From an uncultured Clostridia bacterium (GTDB lineage: Bacteria > Bacillota > Clostridia > Oscillospirales > Ruminococcaceae), in NCBI GenBank assembly GCA_947624375.1, contig CANQKD010000010.1, positions 1 to 64,000 on the forward strand: a stretch of 64,000 nucleotides of DNA, in the 5' to 3' direction. The notes under the pieces were generated by a model. It had not been told where the DNA came from and made no database searches. It saw nothing but the letters and a program-made list of their open reading frames with translations. A program made the position numbers and the translations under genes. Positions 15,525-24,110 of the stretch are shown in pieces; position 1 is the first letter of the stretch; each line of letters begins with the position of its first letter.

Positions 15525-16445
15525 TCACTTTTTCTTTTTTAGCAATACTATTGAAACAATGACCGTCAGCACCACCGCCGCCAGTGTTGCGAACCACGTA
15601 TACGGCAGCGGAAGATCTGTATTCATACCATAGAAGCTGAAAACTATCGTCGGTATCGCCATAATTATGGTAATTACAGTCAGCCGCCACATTACCGTAT
15701 TAACATTATTTGAAATAACCGATGCAAACGCATCTACCATGCCGTGAAGTATGCTGTCGTAAATGCTTGCCATCTCAATTGCCTGCTTGACCTCGATAAG
15801 CACGTCGTCCAGCAGATCCTGATCTTCCTCATAAAGCTTGATAACTCTGCCCCTGTTTATTTTTTCAAGGGTAACGTCATTGGCTTTGAGCGATGTTGAA
15901 AAGTAAACGATCGATTTTTCCAGCCCGAGAAGCTGTACGATCTCCTCGTTTTTGGGCGCACCTTGCAGCTGCTGCTCCAGCCCGAGCGATATTTTTTCTA
16001 TCTGCTTCAGGTTGAACATAAACTTCGCTGTGATCTTCAGCAGGCATTGCAGCACAAAGCGTGTTTTCATGTTTGTCTGCATATTTCTTATCGCGCCGTT
16101 CTCTATCTCGGAGAGTATACTGTTCTCACGCGAGGATATAGTTATTATGTTCTTCTCGGTGATTATCATACCGACAGGCATTGTATAAAACAGCGTTGTA
16201 TCGGACTTTTGTGCATCTGCCACAGGCGTGTCAACGATGATAAGAGTCTGCTCGTCCTCTATCTCAACGTGAGAGCTTTCCTCCTCATCGAGCGATGAAC
16301 GCACAAAGCCTGCGTCCAGCCCGAGGTCGTTTATCAGAAACTCGATCTCATCGCTATCCGGCTGCGTGACCGATATCCAACAGCCCTCAGCGGCTTTATC
16401 AAGCATTTCCAGCTTGCTGCCTGCACTCTTCAGGTATTTTATCAT
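15525..16445 (-). CDS. corA: CorA-family Mg2+/metal transporter
   Basis: 306 residues from the ATG at 16445 (AGAAAGGCGG upstream); the frame is open a little further, but into the leader. Large N-terminal cytoplasmic domain, then two C-terminal helices. The first ends in the CorA signature YGMN (near residue 273), and the tail is LLKKKK. CorA pentamers pass Mg2+ (sometimes Co2+ or Ni2+) and are gated by intracellular Mg2+. Upstream is a short leader ORF starting MNPDP, reminiscent of MgtL, so translation-linked Mg2+ control is possible. Confidence 0.9.
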   Translation of the reverse strand: MIKYLKSAGSKLEMLDKAAEGCWISVTQPDSDEIEFLINDLGLDAGFVRSSLDEEESSHVEIEDEQTLIIVDTPVADAQKSDTTLFYTMPVGMIITEKNIITISSRENSILSEIENGAIRNMQTNMKTRFVLQCLLKITAKFMFNLKQIEKISLGLEQQLQGAPKNEEIVQLLGLEKSIVYFSTSLKANDVTLEKINRGRVIKLYEEDQDLLDDVLIEVKQAIEMASIYDSILHGMVDAFASVISNNVNTVMWRLTVITIIMAIPTIVFSFYGMNTDLPLPYTWFATLAAVVLTVIVSIVLLKKKK

Positions 16446-16463
16446 AAAGCAATTCCGCCTTTC

Positions 16464-16476
16464 TGTCGCGGCGACA
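16464..16476 (-). promoter_or_regulatory. hairpin directly before the corA ribosome site
   Basis: TGTCGC/GCGACA on the minus strand sits between the leader stop and the AAGGCGG ribosome-binding site. Its CGCC could alternatively pair with the GGCG of that site. Confidence 0.5.
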
Positions 16477-16483
16477 AGAGCTT

Positions 16484-16555
16484 CTAGGCGCACCTCTCCC
16501 CCGCGAGCCTGTTAAATTTTATAAGGGGACGTTTCCCACAAGGGTCGGGGTTCAT
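16484..16555 (-). CDS. 23-codon leader ORF before corA, MgtL-like start
   Basis: ATG at 16555 preceded by CAGGAGGTGCGCT, a near-perfect ribosome site; stop TAG at 16484-16486, 38 nt before corA. The peptide begins MNPDPCGKRP. E. coli MgtL begins MEPDP, and that Pro/acidic start destabilises ribosomes at low Mg2+ and so controls mgtA. Inside the ORF, GGG can pair either with an upstream CCC or a downstream CCC, giving competing hairpins. The match to MgtL is short and the function is inferred. Confidence 0.55.
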   Translation of the reverse strand: MNPDPCGKRPLIKFNRLAGERCA

Positions 16556-16750
16556 AGCGCACCTCCTGAAAAATTATTGCTGATCATTACTGTAAAACAG
16601 TTACATTATTATTATATCAAATCTAAAAACTTTTTGCAATAGCAAGCGGCGAAAAATTTTGCACTCTTTGCAATTTATTTTTAAACTTTTTATAAACACA
16701 AAAACGCCCCGAAAAACTCAGAGCGCTTTTATATTGCTTTACAGACAAAA

Positions 16751-17857
16751 TTACTTCTTATTGAAGATATTGAATATATCGTCGTAATAATTGGGGTTAT
16801 CGGCAGGCTTTGAAGCAGCGCTTGCAGTGGTAGTTTCGGGTTTAGCCACAGGTGCAGGAGCGATCTCCTCACTCTCACGTCCCGGGATATTGCTGAAATC
16901 AGCCGCGATAACTGTAACAAATATCTCGTCGGTAGAATCTTCCTTATAATCTGTACCGAAGATGATAGTAGCCTCGGGGTCAACAGCGTTTGTGATTATA
17001 TTGGTAAGCTCGTCAACGTCGTCGGTGATGATATCATCGGACATAACGATATTGATAAGCAGTCTCTTCGCGCCATTGATAGATGTTTCAAGCAGCGGGC
17101 TGGAGATGACCTGCTTTGCAGCTTCCTGAGCCTTGTCCTTGCCCTGACCGTGACCTATAGCTATATGCGCATAGCCTGCATCTTTAAGGATAGATGTAAC
17201 GTCGGCAAAGTCAACGTTTACAACGCCGTTTCTTAAAATTATATCTGCTATAGACATAACGCCTGTTTTGAGTATGCCGTCAGACAGCGAGAACGCCTGG
17301 CGCATAGTAAGCTTCTGGTCGCCCGTGAGCAGCTTCTGGTTGGGTATAACTATCAAGGAGTCAACATTCTTCAAAAGCTCTGTTATACCGTTTTCAGCCT
17401 GAGCCATTTTCTTTGCGCCCTCAAAAGCGAAAGGCTTTGTAACAACAGCTATTGTCAGCTTGCCGAGTTCTCTGGAGATCTCGGCTACAACGGGTGCTGC
17501 ACCTGTGCCTGTGCCGCCGCCCATGCCTGCGGTAATAACTACCATATCGGCATCTTTGAGAGCCTCGGCTATTTCTTCCTTGTTTTCCTGTGCGGAAGAC
17601 TCGCCTACTTCGGGCTTTCCTCCTGCGCCCAGACCGTGCGTAAGCTTTGTGCCTATCTGTATTTTTTCGGTAGCGATAGATTTTTTAAGAGCCTGAATAT
17701 CGGTGTTGACTGCTATGTAGTCAACATTGCCGTAATCTATAGAACCATCAGCAGCCTCAGATGCTATGCAGTTCAGCGCGTTTCCGCCGCCGCCGCCGAC
17801 GCCTATTACCTTGATCTTAGCTCCAAACGTTTCTTCGGTATTGATTGCCCAACTCAT
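16751..17857 (-). CDS. ftsZ: cell division GTPase FtsZ
   Basis: 368 residues from the ATG at 17857 (AGGGGGAAG upstream). Tubulin-type signatures: GVGGGGGNALN (about 17-27), GGGTGTGAAPVVAE (about 112-125) and the T7 loop region NVDFADV (about 211-217). Polymerises into the Z-ring. The C-terminal tail ends YYDDIFNIFNKK rather than the usual IPxFLR-type peptide that binds FtsA or SepF, and no ftsA lies beside it. The gene is last in the dcw run, separated from ftsQ by about 160 bp of AT-rich DNA. Confidence 0.97.
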   Translation of the reverse strand: MSWAINTEETFGAKIKVIGVGGGGGNALNCIASEAADGSIDYGNVDYIAVNTDIQALKKSIATEKIQIGTKLTHGLGAGGKPEVGESSAQENKEEIAEALKDADMVVITAGMGGGTGTGAAPVVAEISRELGKLTIAVVTKPFAFEGAKKMAQAENGITELLKNVDSLIVIPNQKLLTGDQKLTMRQAFSLSDGILKTGVMSIADIILRNGVVNVDFADVTSILKDAGYAHIAIGHGQGKDKAQEAAKQVISSPLLETSINGAKRLLINIVMSDDIITDDVDELTNIITNAVDPEATIIFGTDYKEDSTDEIFVTVIAADFSNIPGRESEEIAPAPVAKPETTTASAASKPADNPNYYDDIFNIFNKK

Positions 17858-18018
17858 GTTTGACTTCCCCCTGTTATTTCTTTTATTCAACATTTATATT
17901 TTCGTTTGCGCACATCACGCATTTTTATATACATATTTATAATAACACATATTTTTCTGAATATCAAGTATTTTTTACAAATTTATTTGATTTATTTATA
18001 AAAAATTCTGAAAATGCG

Positions 18019-18945
18019 CTATTTAAGACCGCTGTTGTACTTATCTTGCAGCGGCAGGTCGCCCTCTTCGCCGCTCTGGTGAACGGTATAATCGGCAGGA
18101 GCTTCGTTTTTAAGCGAGCCCGACAACTTATCGGAATCTATCACAGAAACGCCGCCCGAATCGGTATGGTAGTATATAACGCCGTTGAATTTATCCTGTA
18201 TTTTGGTATCTATTATTACTTTCACGGCGCTGAGCTTATATTCTAAGTCCAGCGAACTTCCCAGCAGGATATTTATGCGGCTGTCGTAATTGAGCTTTAT
18301 ATTCGACCTATCGGCAATATTTATCGCCGAGATATGCTCTTTCAGCTGCGTATGCTCCAGACCATCAAAAATGGTATCTGTGATAGTCTGTTTCATTTCG
18401 TCGTTTGATTCAAGCTTATCGCCTACACCCAGATTTTTCAGGTCATACCCCACAATAACTATCAGACCGCCCATAGGCTTATCGAGCCCTGCTTCAAGTA
18501 TCCTGCCGCTCTCGCTTACTACATAATACCTGCCGTCCTGCTCTATGTTTGCTTTTGGCACTGCCTCTGTCACCTTTATAGATATCCTGCTCGGAAAGCT
18601 TCTGAGCACCTTTATATCGTCAACGTAAGAGAGGCTTTCAAGCACGCATTTTTCGGCGGTATGGGTGTCAAGCCTTATAAGATTGTCGCCGGTCTCAACG
18701 CCGCATATCATCCTTATCTGCTCCGAGGAATAAAGCTGTGTGCCGCTTACCACCACTTCATTTGCGTTGAACAGCAGCGTTACCGAAAGCACCGTGACCG
18801 TAATTACCACTACAAAAAACGCCATATAGTAGTAAAGTGTCAGATTGTTTCTTCTGTGCCGCCTGCCTACCTTTACCCTTTTGCCGTTTATTACTTTATA
18901 CTCCGACTTGTCAAAGTCCTGCTTTTCGATATCTCTCATAGCCAC
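18019..18945 (-). CDS. ftsQ: cell division protein FtsQ/DivIB
   Basis: 308 residues. Basic cytoplasmic start, one membrane helix (about 34-58, YYYMAFFVVVITVTVLSV), then a POTRA domain (NEVVVSGTQLYSSEQIRMICG in part, about 63-83) and the beta domain. DivIB stabilises the FtsL/FtsB-like complex at the septum. Start taken as the GTG at 18945; an ATG two codons in is equally possible. Placed between murA and ftsZ as in many Firmicutes. Confidence 0.9.
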   Translation of the reverse strand: MAMRDIEKQDFDKSEYKVINGKRVKVGRRHRRNNLTLYYYMAFFVVVITVTVLSVTLLFNANEVVVSGTQLYSSEQIRMICGVETGDNLIRLDTHTAEKCVLESLSYVDDIKVLRSFPSRISIKVTEAVPKANIEQDGRYYVVSESGRILEAGLDKPMGGLIVIVGYDLKNLGVGDKLESNDEMKQTITDTIFDGLEHTQLKEHISAINIADRSNIKLNYDSRINILLGSSLDLEYKLSAVKVIIDTKIQDKFNGVIYYHTDSGGVSVIDSDKLSGSLKNEAPADYTVHQSGEEGDLPLQDKYNSGLK

Positions 18946-18966
18946 TGTTTTTCATCTCCTGCCGCG

Positions 18967-20223
18967 CTATTGCACGCGCTTTATTATTCCTCCCACAGAC
19001 GAAAACGCCTGTTCTATTGCTTCATATCCTCTGTCTATATACTTTATATCGCTTATCTCGGTAACTCCCTCCGCGCCCAGAGCCGCCACCACCAGAGCCG
19101 CGCCGCCTCTAAGATCGCTTGCCCTTACCTTTGCGCCCGAAAGCCTTTTTACGCCGTCTATAATGGCAACTTTTCCCTCGGTCTTTATATCCGCGCCCAT
19201 TCTCACAAGCTCGTCTACATGGCGAAAACGGTTGGAAAAAATATTCTCTATCATAACGCTCGTACCCCTTGCCTTTGCAAGAGCCGCCATGACTACCGCC
19301 TGCGCATCGGTCGGAAAGCCGGGAAAAGGCATAGTGCGTATGGTCTTAACGGCTTTTATACCGCGCCGCGCGTTTATATATATCTTGTTTTCGTATGTAT
19401 ACACAGAGCAGCCCATCTGCTCAAACACCGGCAGAACGCTTTCAATATCTTCCGCACGCGTGCCGAGCAGCGTAAGTTCACCGCAGGTAGATGCCGCCGC
19501 GCTCAAATAGGTCGCAGCCACTATCCTGTCGGGCATAACGTCATACTCGCAGCCGTATAGCTTTTCAACGCCCTGCACCGTAACGGTATCTTCGCCGAAG
19601 CCGTCTATCTTCGCGCCGCACTTGTTTAAAAACCGCGCTAGATCGCTAATTTCGGGCTCTCTGGCAGCGTTATGTATCACGGTTTTGCCTTTCGCTGTAA
19701 CAGCCGCCAGAATTATATTCTCGGTAGCGCCCACCGATGGGAACGACAGCACGATTTTCGCACCTTTAAGACCGCTGCCCACATCACATTCAAGCGTGCC
19801 GTGCTCTTCTTTTATAGTCGCGCCCATTTGCCTAAGAGCCGCGATGTGCATATCTATAGGTCTCGGACCCAGTTCGCACCCACCGGGGAACGAAAGCCTG
19901 CACTTGCCCACTCTTCCCAGTATCGCGCCGAGAAACACTATCGACGAGCGCATCTCCCTCATCAGTTCGTCGGGTACATTGAAATTATCAAGACCGTCGG
20001 TGTTGACTACCACCGTATCCCCTTGCCGCTCACATTTGCACCCAAGACAGGAAAGTATCCTGCACGCGGCGTAAACATCTGTAAGCTTAGGGCAGTTATG
20101 CAGACAGCTTTCGCCCCTTGAAAGAACGCAGGCTGCAAGCAGCGGCAGGGCGCTGTTTTTCGCACCGTGCACCTCTATCTCTCCGACAAGCCTTTTCTCG
20201 CCCTCTATCACCAGCCTTTGCAT
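18967..20223 (-). CDS. murA: UDP-N-acetylglucosamine 1-carboxyvinyltransferase MurA
   Basis: 418 residues, full length. Opens with GAKNSALPLLAACVL (about 19-33) containing the substrate lysine/asparagine pair. The catalytic loop is FPGGCELGPRPIDMH near 111-125 with the fosfomycin-target cysteine retained, so this copy is predicted fosfomycin-sensitive. Catalyses the first committed step of peptidoglycan precursor synthesis. Lies 22 bp upstream of ftsQ. Confidence 0.96.
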   Translation of the reverse strand: MQRLVIEGEKRLVGEIEVHGAKNSALPLLAACVLSRGESCLHNCPKLTDVYAACRILSCLGCKCERQGDTVVVNTDGLDNFNVPDELMREMRSSIVFLGAILGRVGKCRLSFPGGCELGPRPIDMHIAALRQMGATIKEEHGTLECDVGSGLKGAKIVLSFPSVGATENIILAAVTAKGKTVIHNAAREPEISDLARFLNKCGAKIDGFGEDTVTVQGVEKLYGCEYDVMPDRIVAATYLSAAASTCGELTLLGTRAEDIESVLPVFEQMGCSVYTYENKIYINARRGIKAVKTIRTMPFPGFPTDAQAVVMAALAKARGTSVMIENIFSNRFRHVDELVRMGADIKTEGKVAIIDGVKRLSGAKVRASDLRGGAALVVAALGAEGVTEISDIKYIDRGYEAIEQAFSSVGGIIKRVQ

Positions 20224-20288
20224 AAAGCTATCTCTCCTTTAAAAGCATATTACAAGTCATAATATGCCGCTAAAGGAAGCATTGTGAA

Positions 20289-21434
20289 TTACTCCACTGC
20301 CGCTATAAGCTGATAGAGTGCGTTATATATCCTTTCGTCTGTATCGTTTATGTAAAGTCTTTTTGCGTTTTCCGAGAGCATACGCAGCTTTTCCTCGCCA
20401 CCCTCGTCAACACAAAGCTCTTTTACCGTATCTATAAGTTTTTGCGGCGTAAGATCTTTTTCTTCTATAACTATCCCTGCGCCTGCGTTATGCAGCACCA
20501 TTCCGTTGTGGTACTGGTGATTTCCCGCAACATTCGGCGATGGTATAAGTATAGATGCCCTGCCAAGCGCCTCCAGCTCGGTAAGCGAATTTGCGCCGCA
20601 GCGGCTTATCACCAGGTCTGCCGCAGCCATACACAGCGGCATATTTATATAGTCTTTCACATACAGTCTGCCGCCCTCTATATCTTTAACGCCCATTTGC
20701 TCCAGTTTCTGAACATAATCGCTGTAGCCTTTATATGTTCCGTATGAATGAATGTGGTTTACTCTCGCGCCGCTGTCCTGCTCCCACTTTATAAGCTGCG
20801 CAACATTCTCGTTAAGCACCTGCGAGCCCAGACTTCCGCCCGTTGAAAGTATGCACACCTCATCTTCAGCAAAGCCAAGCTGCTTCTTTGCCTGAGCTCT
20901 GTCAATAGCCGAAAACGCCGCTCTTACAGGCAGCCCCGTCACCGTGTAGTCTATATCATCTTCAAGATATTCTTTAGCCTCTATAACGGTCAGCATCACC
21001 TTGTCTACCTTTTTAGAAAGTATGCGAGTTGTAACGCCGGGGTATGCGTTCTGCTCGTGAATAACTGTCTTTATACCCATTTTCGCGGCGGTGCGAACTA
21101 TAGGTCCGCTGACATATCCGCCCGTGCCTATGACCAGATCGGGCTGAAAGCTCTTTATTATCTTTTTAGAGCGCGAAGAAGCGAACATCAGGCATTTTAC
21201 CGCCTGCAAATTTCTCTTTATATTCTCAAAAGAAAGCGACCTTTGAAACCCGTGGACATCTATCTCCTCAAAGCGGTAGCCCAGATCGCGCACTATCCTG
21301 CTCTCTATCCCCTTGGGCGTTCCTGCGAAGCAAAACTCTGCGTCGGGACGGTTTTTCCTGATTATCTCCGCAATAGCGACAGCAGGATTTATGTGTCCCG
21401 AAGTTCCTCCGCCTGCCAGCAATACTCTCAGCAA
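20289..21434 (-). CDS. murG: UDP-GlcNAc:lipid I N-acetylglucosaminyltransferase MurG
   Basis: 381 residues. GGGTSGHINPAVAIAE (about 8-23) is the MurG N-terminal glycine loop. IGTGGYVSGPIV (about 100-111) and the C-terminal domain SRCGANSLTELEALGRASIL (in part) are also diagnostic. Converts lipid I to lipid II at the inner membrane face. TTG start with AAGGAAG upstream. Sits between ftsW and murA. Confidence 0.95.
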   Translation of the reverse strand: MLRVLLAGGGTSGHINPAVAIAEIIRKNRPDAEFCFAGTPKGIESRIVRDLGYRFEEIDVHGFQRSLSFENIKRNLQAVKCLMFASSRSKKIIKSFQPDLVIGTGGYVSGPIVRTAAKMGIKTVIHEQNAYPGVTTRILSKKVDKVMLTVIEAKEYLEDDIDYTVTGLPVRAAFSAIDRAQAKKQLGFAEDEVCILSTGGSLGSQVLNENVAQLIKWEQDSGARVNHIHSYGTYKGYSDYVQKLEQMGVKDIEGGRLYVKDYINMPLCMAAADLVISRCGANSLTELEALGRASILIPSPNVAGNHQYHNGMVLHNAGAGIVIEEKDLTPQKLIDTVKELCVDEGGEEKLRMLSENAKRLYINDTDERIYNALYQLIAAVE

Positions 21435-21456
21435 AGCTATCTTCCTTTCTGTAAAT

Positions 21457-22683
21457 TTACTCCTGCCGCGATGCCTGCCGCGAAACGCTCAGTATCAGAC
21501 CCATTTCAGCAAGCTGCACCATTGTGGCAGTGCCGCCGTAGCTGAAAAACGGCAGGCTTATGCCGGTATTCGGGAATGCATTGCACGCAACGCCGATATT
21601 GAGCAGCGCCTGAATGCCTATCTGCACTGTAACGCCTGCACACAGCAGCATACCGAAGCGGTCGGGGGCGTTTGATGCAATATAGAACCCTCTGAATATA
21701 AACAGCGCGAACAGTATTATAACCGCCATTGCGCCCACAAAGCCGAGTTCTTCGCAGAATATAGAAAATACAAAGTCGTTCTGCGCCTCGGGCAGCCACA
21801 GATGCTTCTGCCGCGACTGACCGAACCCCAGCCCGAACACTCCGCCCGAGCCTATCGCGAGGAGCGACTGATATGTTTGCAGCGTTGAGCCGAGAATATC
21901 GCTTGTGGGGTCGCGCCAGCTTTGGATACGCTCTGTTATGTAGCCAAAACCGCCGCCGCTGCCTGCCATTTTAAGCAGCAAAAATCCCCCCGCGCCTATA
22001 ACAGCCACCGCGCAAAGCAGTATATAATGCCTCAGCGGCACGCCCGAAACAAGTATCATTATCATACCTATAAGCCCGAATATCAGCACGCCCGAGAGGT
22101 GTCTTTGCAAAACCAGCACGCCGCAGCAGGGCGCAAGTATCAGCAGATACGCACCTATCGAATATCGTATGCTGTTGAATTTGGGAAAGTTCATCGCACC
22201 CAGGTAGGCAAATATTATAATGAACGCAACTTTCAGCACCTCAGAAGGCTGAAAACTTATGCCGCCTATCTCTATCCAGCGCCTTGCGCCTGCCACCTCG
22301 TTGCCGACGAACGAAGTTATCAGCGTTACAAAAAACGATACACCCAGAAATATATATGCAACTTTGGTATTCTGAAAAAAGTGGTAATCAACAAACGAAA
22401 GTCCCAGCATTGCCAGAACGCCTGCAATAGCAAGCAGCGCCTGTCTGTTGAAGTAGTATGTGCCTGTGCCGTAGTCGCTGAGGCTCCACACAAAGCTCGC
22501 CGAGCCCATCATAAGCACACCGATGACCAGCAGTATCAGCACTATCACCAAAAACGGTCTGTCAAGCGGCATACCCACCAGATTGAAATTGTTCGTTTTG
22601 CGTGCAGCCGCTACCACAGGTTTTCTGCGTGCCTTTGCCGAAACGTGTTCAATGCCGCTGCCTCTTGTCATCTCTTTTGCCAA
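21457..22683 (-). CDS. ftsW: SEDS glycosyltransferase FtsW/SpoVE
   Basis: 408 residues from a TTG at 22683, chosen because AAAGGAGG precedes it by 7 bp; the frame is open 10 codons further, overlapping murF. About ten membrane helices. Conserved SEDS features: ARRWIEIGGISFQPSEVLKV in part (about 144-163) and the C-terminal NTGISLPFFSYGG (near 370-383). Polymerises lipid II with its class B PBP partner. Could equally be called SpoVE, since the dcw copy in Bacillus is spoVE. Confidence 0.92.
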   Translation of the reverse strand: MAKEMTRGSGIEHVSAKARRKPVVAAARKTNNFNLVGMPLDRPFLVIVLILLVIGVLMMGSASFVWSLSDYGTGTYYFNRQALLAIAGVLAMLGLSFVDYHFFQNTKVAYIFLGVSFFVTLITSFVGNEVAGARRWIEIGGISFQPSEVLKVAFIIIFAYLGAMNFPKFNSIRYSIGAYLLILAPCCGVLVLQRHLSGVLIFGLIGMIMILVSGVPLRHYILLCAVAVIGAGGFLLLKMAGSGGGFGYITERIQSWRDPTSDILGSTLQTYQSLLAIGSGGVFGLGFGQSRQKHLWLPEAQNDFVFSIFCEELGFVGAMAVIILFALFIFRGFYIASNAPDRFGMLLCAGVTVQIGIQALLNIGVACNAFPNTGISLPFFSYGGTATMVQLAEMGLILSVSRQASRQE

Positions 22684-22709
22684 AGCAGACCCTCCTTTCG
22701 TGCTGTGTA

Positions 22710-24083
22710 TCATTCAAAACATTCAAAACAATCTTTGTATACCTTATCCAGCTTCATGCCGTGGCTGCCCTTGAAAAGTACAAGGTCGCCCGTTTTTATC
22801 TCACTTTTAAGAAAATCTTCAAGCTCTTTTTCATCTGTAAAGCAGTGACATTTTGCTTCTCCAAAGCCTTTTTTCACTGCCCCCGCGGCATACTGCGCGG
22901 CATCTTCGCCGTAGCATACAAGCATATCGGCACCGGTTTGCGCAAACTTTTCGCCAACGCTTTTGTGATAATTTCTGGACTGCTTTCCAAGCTCCAGCAT
23001 ATCGGCTAAAACGGCGATCTTTCGCCCACTTGCCTTACTGTCACCAAATACTTCAAGGGAAGCTTTCATAGCCTCGGGGCTTGCGTTAAAGCAGTCAAGC
23101 ACAAACGTTATGCCGTTTTTCTCAACGCGGTTCTGCCGCACGCCGTCAGTGCGAAACTGCGCTATAGCATCTGCCATTTTCTGCGGCTCTATCTCGTAAT
23201 AGCTGCCCACCGTGTAGGCGCACAGAGCGTTTAAAATATTGTGGCTGCCTGCAACGTTCACCCTTGTCCTTATCTTCTCATCGCCATGATTTATAGTAAA
23301 CGAAGAGCCGTTTTCATCTCGCTCAATATCGCTCGCATAAACGTCCGCGCGCTTGTCTGAAAGAGAGTATGTAAACTTAGGTCTGTCGGGGCGTTTGGGC
23401 GCGCCTGCAAGGAATTTGTCATCAGCGCACACTATCAGCGGCGCATAATAATCCGCTCCGTCAAGTATCTCCATTTTCGCTTTAAGTATATTTTCCTGAC
23501 TGCCCAAATTACCTATATGCGCCGTACCTATGTTGGTAATAACACACACGTTCGGCAGCGCGATTGAAGAAAGCCGCGAAATTTCGCCCGAATGCGACAT
23601 ACCCATCTCAATTACCGCCGCCTGAGTATCACCCATTATGCCAAACAGCGTATGCGGCAGACCTATCTCGTTATTTAAACTTCCCTGCGTTTTCAGCGTA
23701 TTGAACTTCTGCGAAAGCACAAGGCTTATCATCTCTTTTGTAGATGTTTTGCCCACCGAGCCCGTAACGCCCACCAAGCGCAGATCAGTAAACTTCTTGC
23801 GGTAGTATCTTGCAATATCGCCCAGAGCTTTCAGCGTGTTGTCAACGATAATGCACTTTGCGCCCTCAACAGGTCTTTCGGTAATACAGGCTGCCGCGCC
23901 TTTTTCCATAGCAGCCGCTGCAAAATCGTGCCCGTCAAACCGCTCGCCTTTAAGGCACACGAAAACCGAGCCCTCCGCTATAGTGCGCGTGTCCGAAGAT
24001 ATCTGCGAAATATCAATATCAGCCTTATAGCCGAAAGTGCCTTTTACTGCGTCTATTATTTCGTATAGCTTTATGTGTTCCAT
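22710..24083 (-). CDS. murF: UDP-MurNAc-tripeptide:D-Ala-D-Ala ligase MurF
   Basis: 457 residues. P-loop GVTGSVGKTSTKEM near 110-123, the Mur-ligase ATP site with GMSHSGEISRLS, and MurF-type N-terminal recognition domain (SSDTRTIAEGSVFVCLKG in part). Adds D-Ala-D-Ala to the stem peptide. In most dcw clusters mraY and murD follow here; instead ftsW starts directly, with overlap at the end of murF. Confidence 0.94.
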   Translation of the reverse strand: MEHIKLYEIIDAVKGTFGYKADIDISQISSDTRTIAEGSVFVCLKGERFDGHDFAAAAMEKGAAACITERPVEGAKCIIVDNTLKALGDIARYYRKKFTDLRLVGVTGSVGKTSTKEMISLVLSQKFNTLKTQGSLNNEIGLPHTLFGIMGDTQAAVIEMGMSHSGEISRLSSIALPNVCVITNIGTAHIGNLGSQENILKAKMEILDGADYYAPLIVCADDKFLAGAPKRPDRPKFTYSLSDKRADVYASDIERDENGSSFTINHGDEKIRTRVNVAGSHNILNALCAYTVGSYYEIEPQKMADAIAQFRTDGVRQNRVEKNGITFVLDCFNASPEAMKASLEVFGDSKASGRKIAVLADMLELGKQSRNYHKSVGEKFAQTGADMLVCYGEDAAQYAAGAVKKGFGEAKCHCFTDEKELEDFLKSEIKTGDLVLFKGSHGMKLDKVYKDCFECFE

Positions 24084-24110
24084 AACTTATGCTCCAATAT
24101 TGTGTCTGTT

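Noticed and set aside
16445-16680. M-box (Mg2+) riboswitch before corA
   Set aside because: The conserved M-box core is not visible and the leader is short; a leader peptide explains the sequence better.
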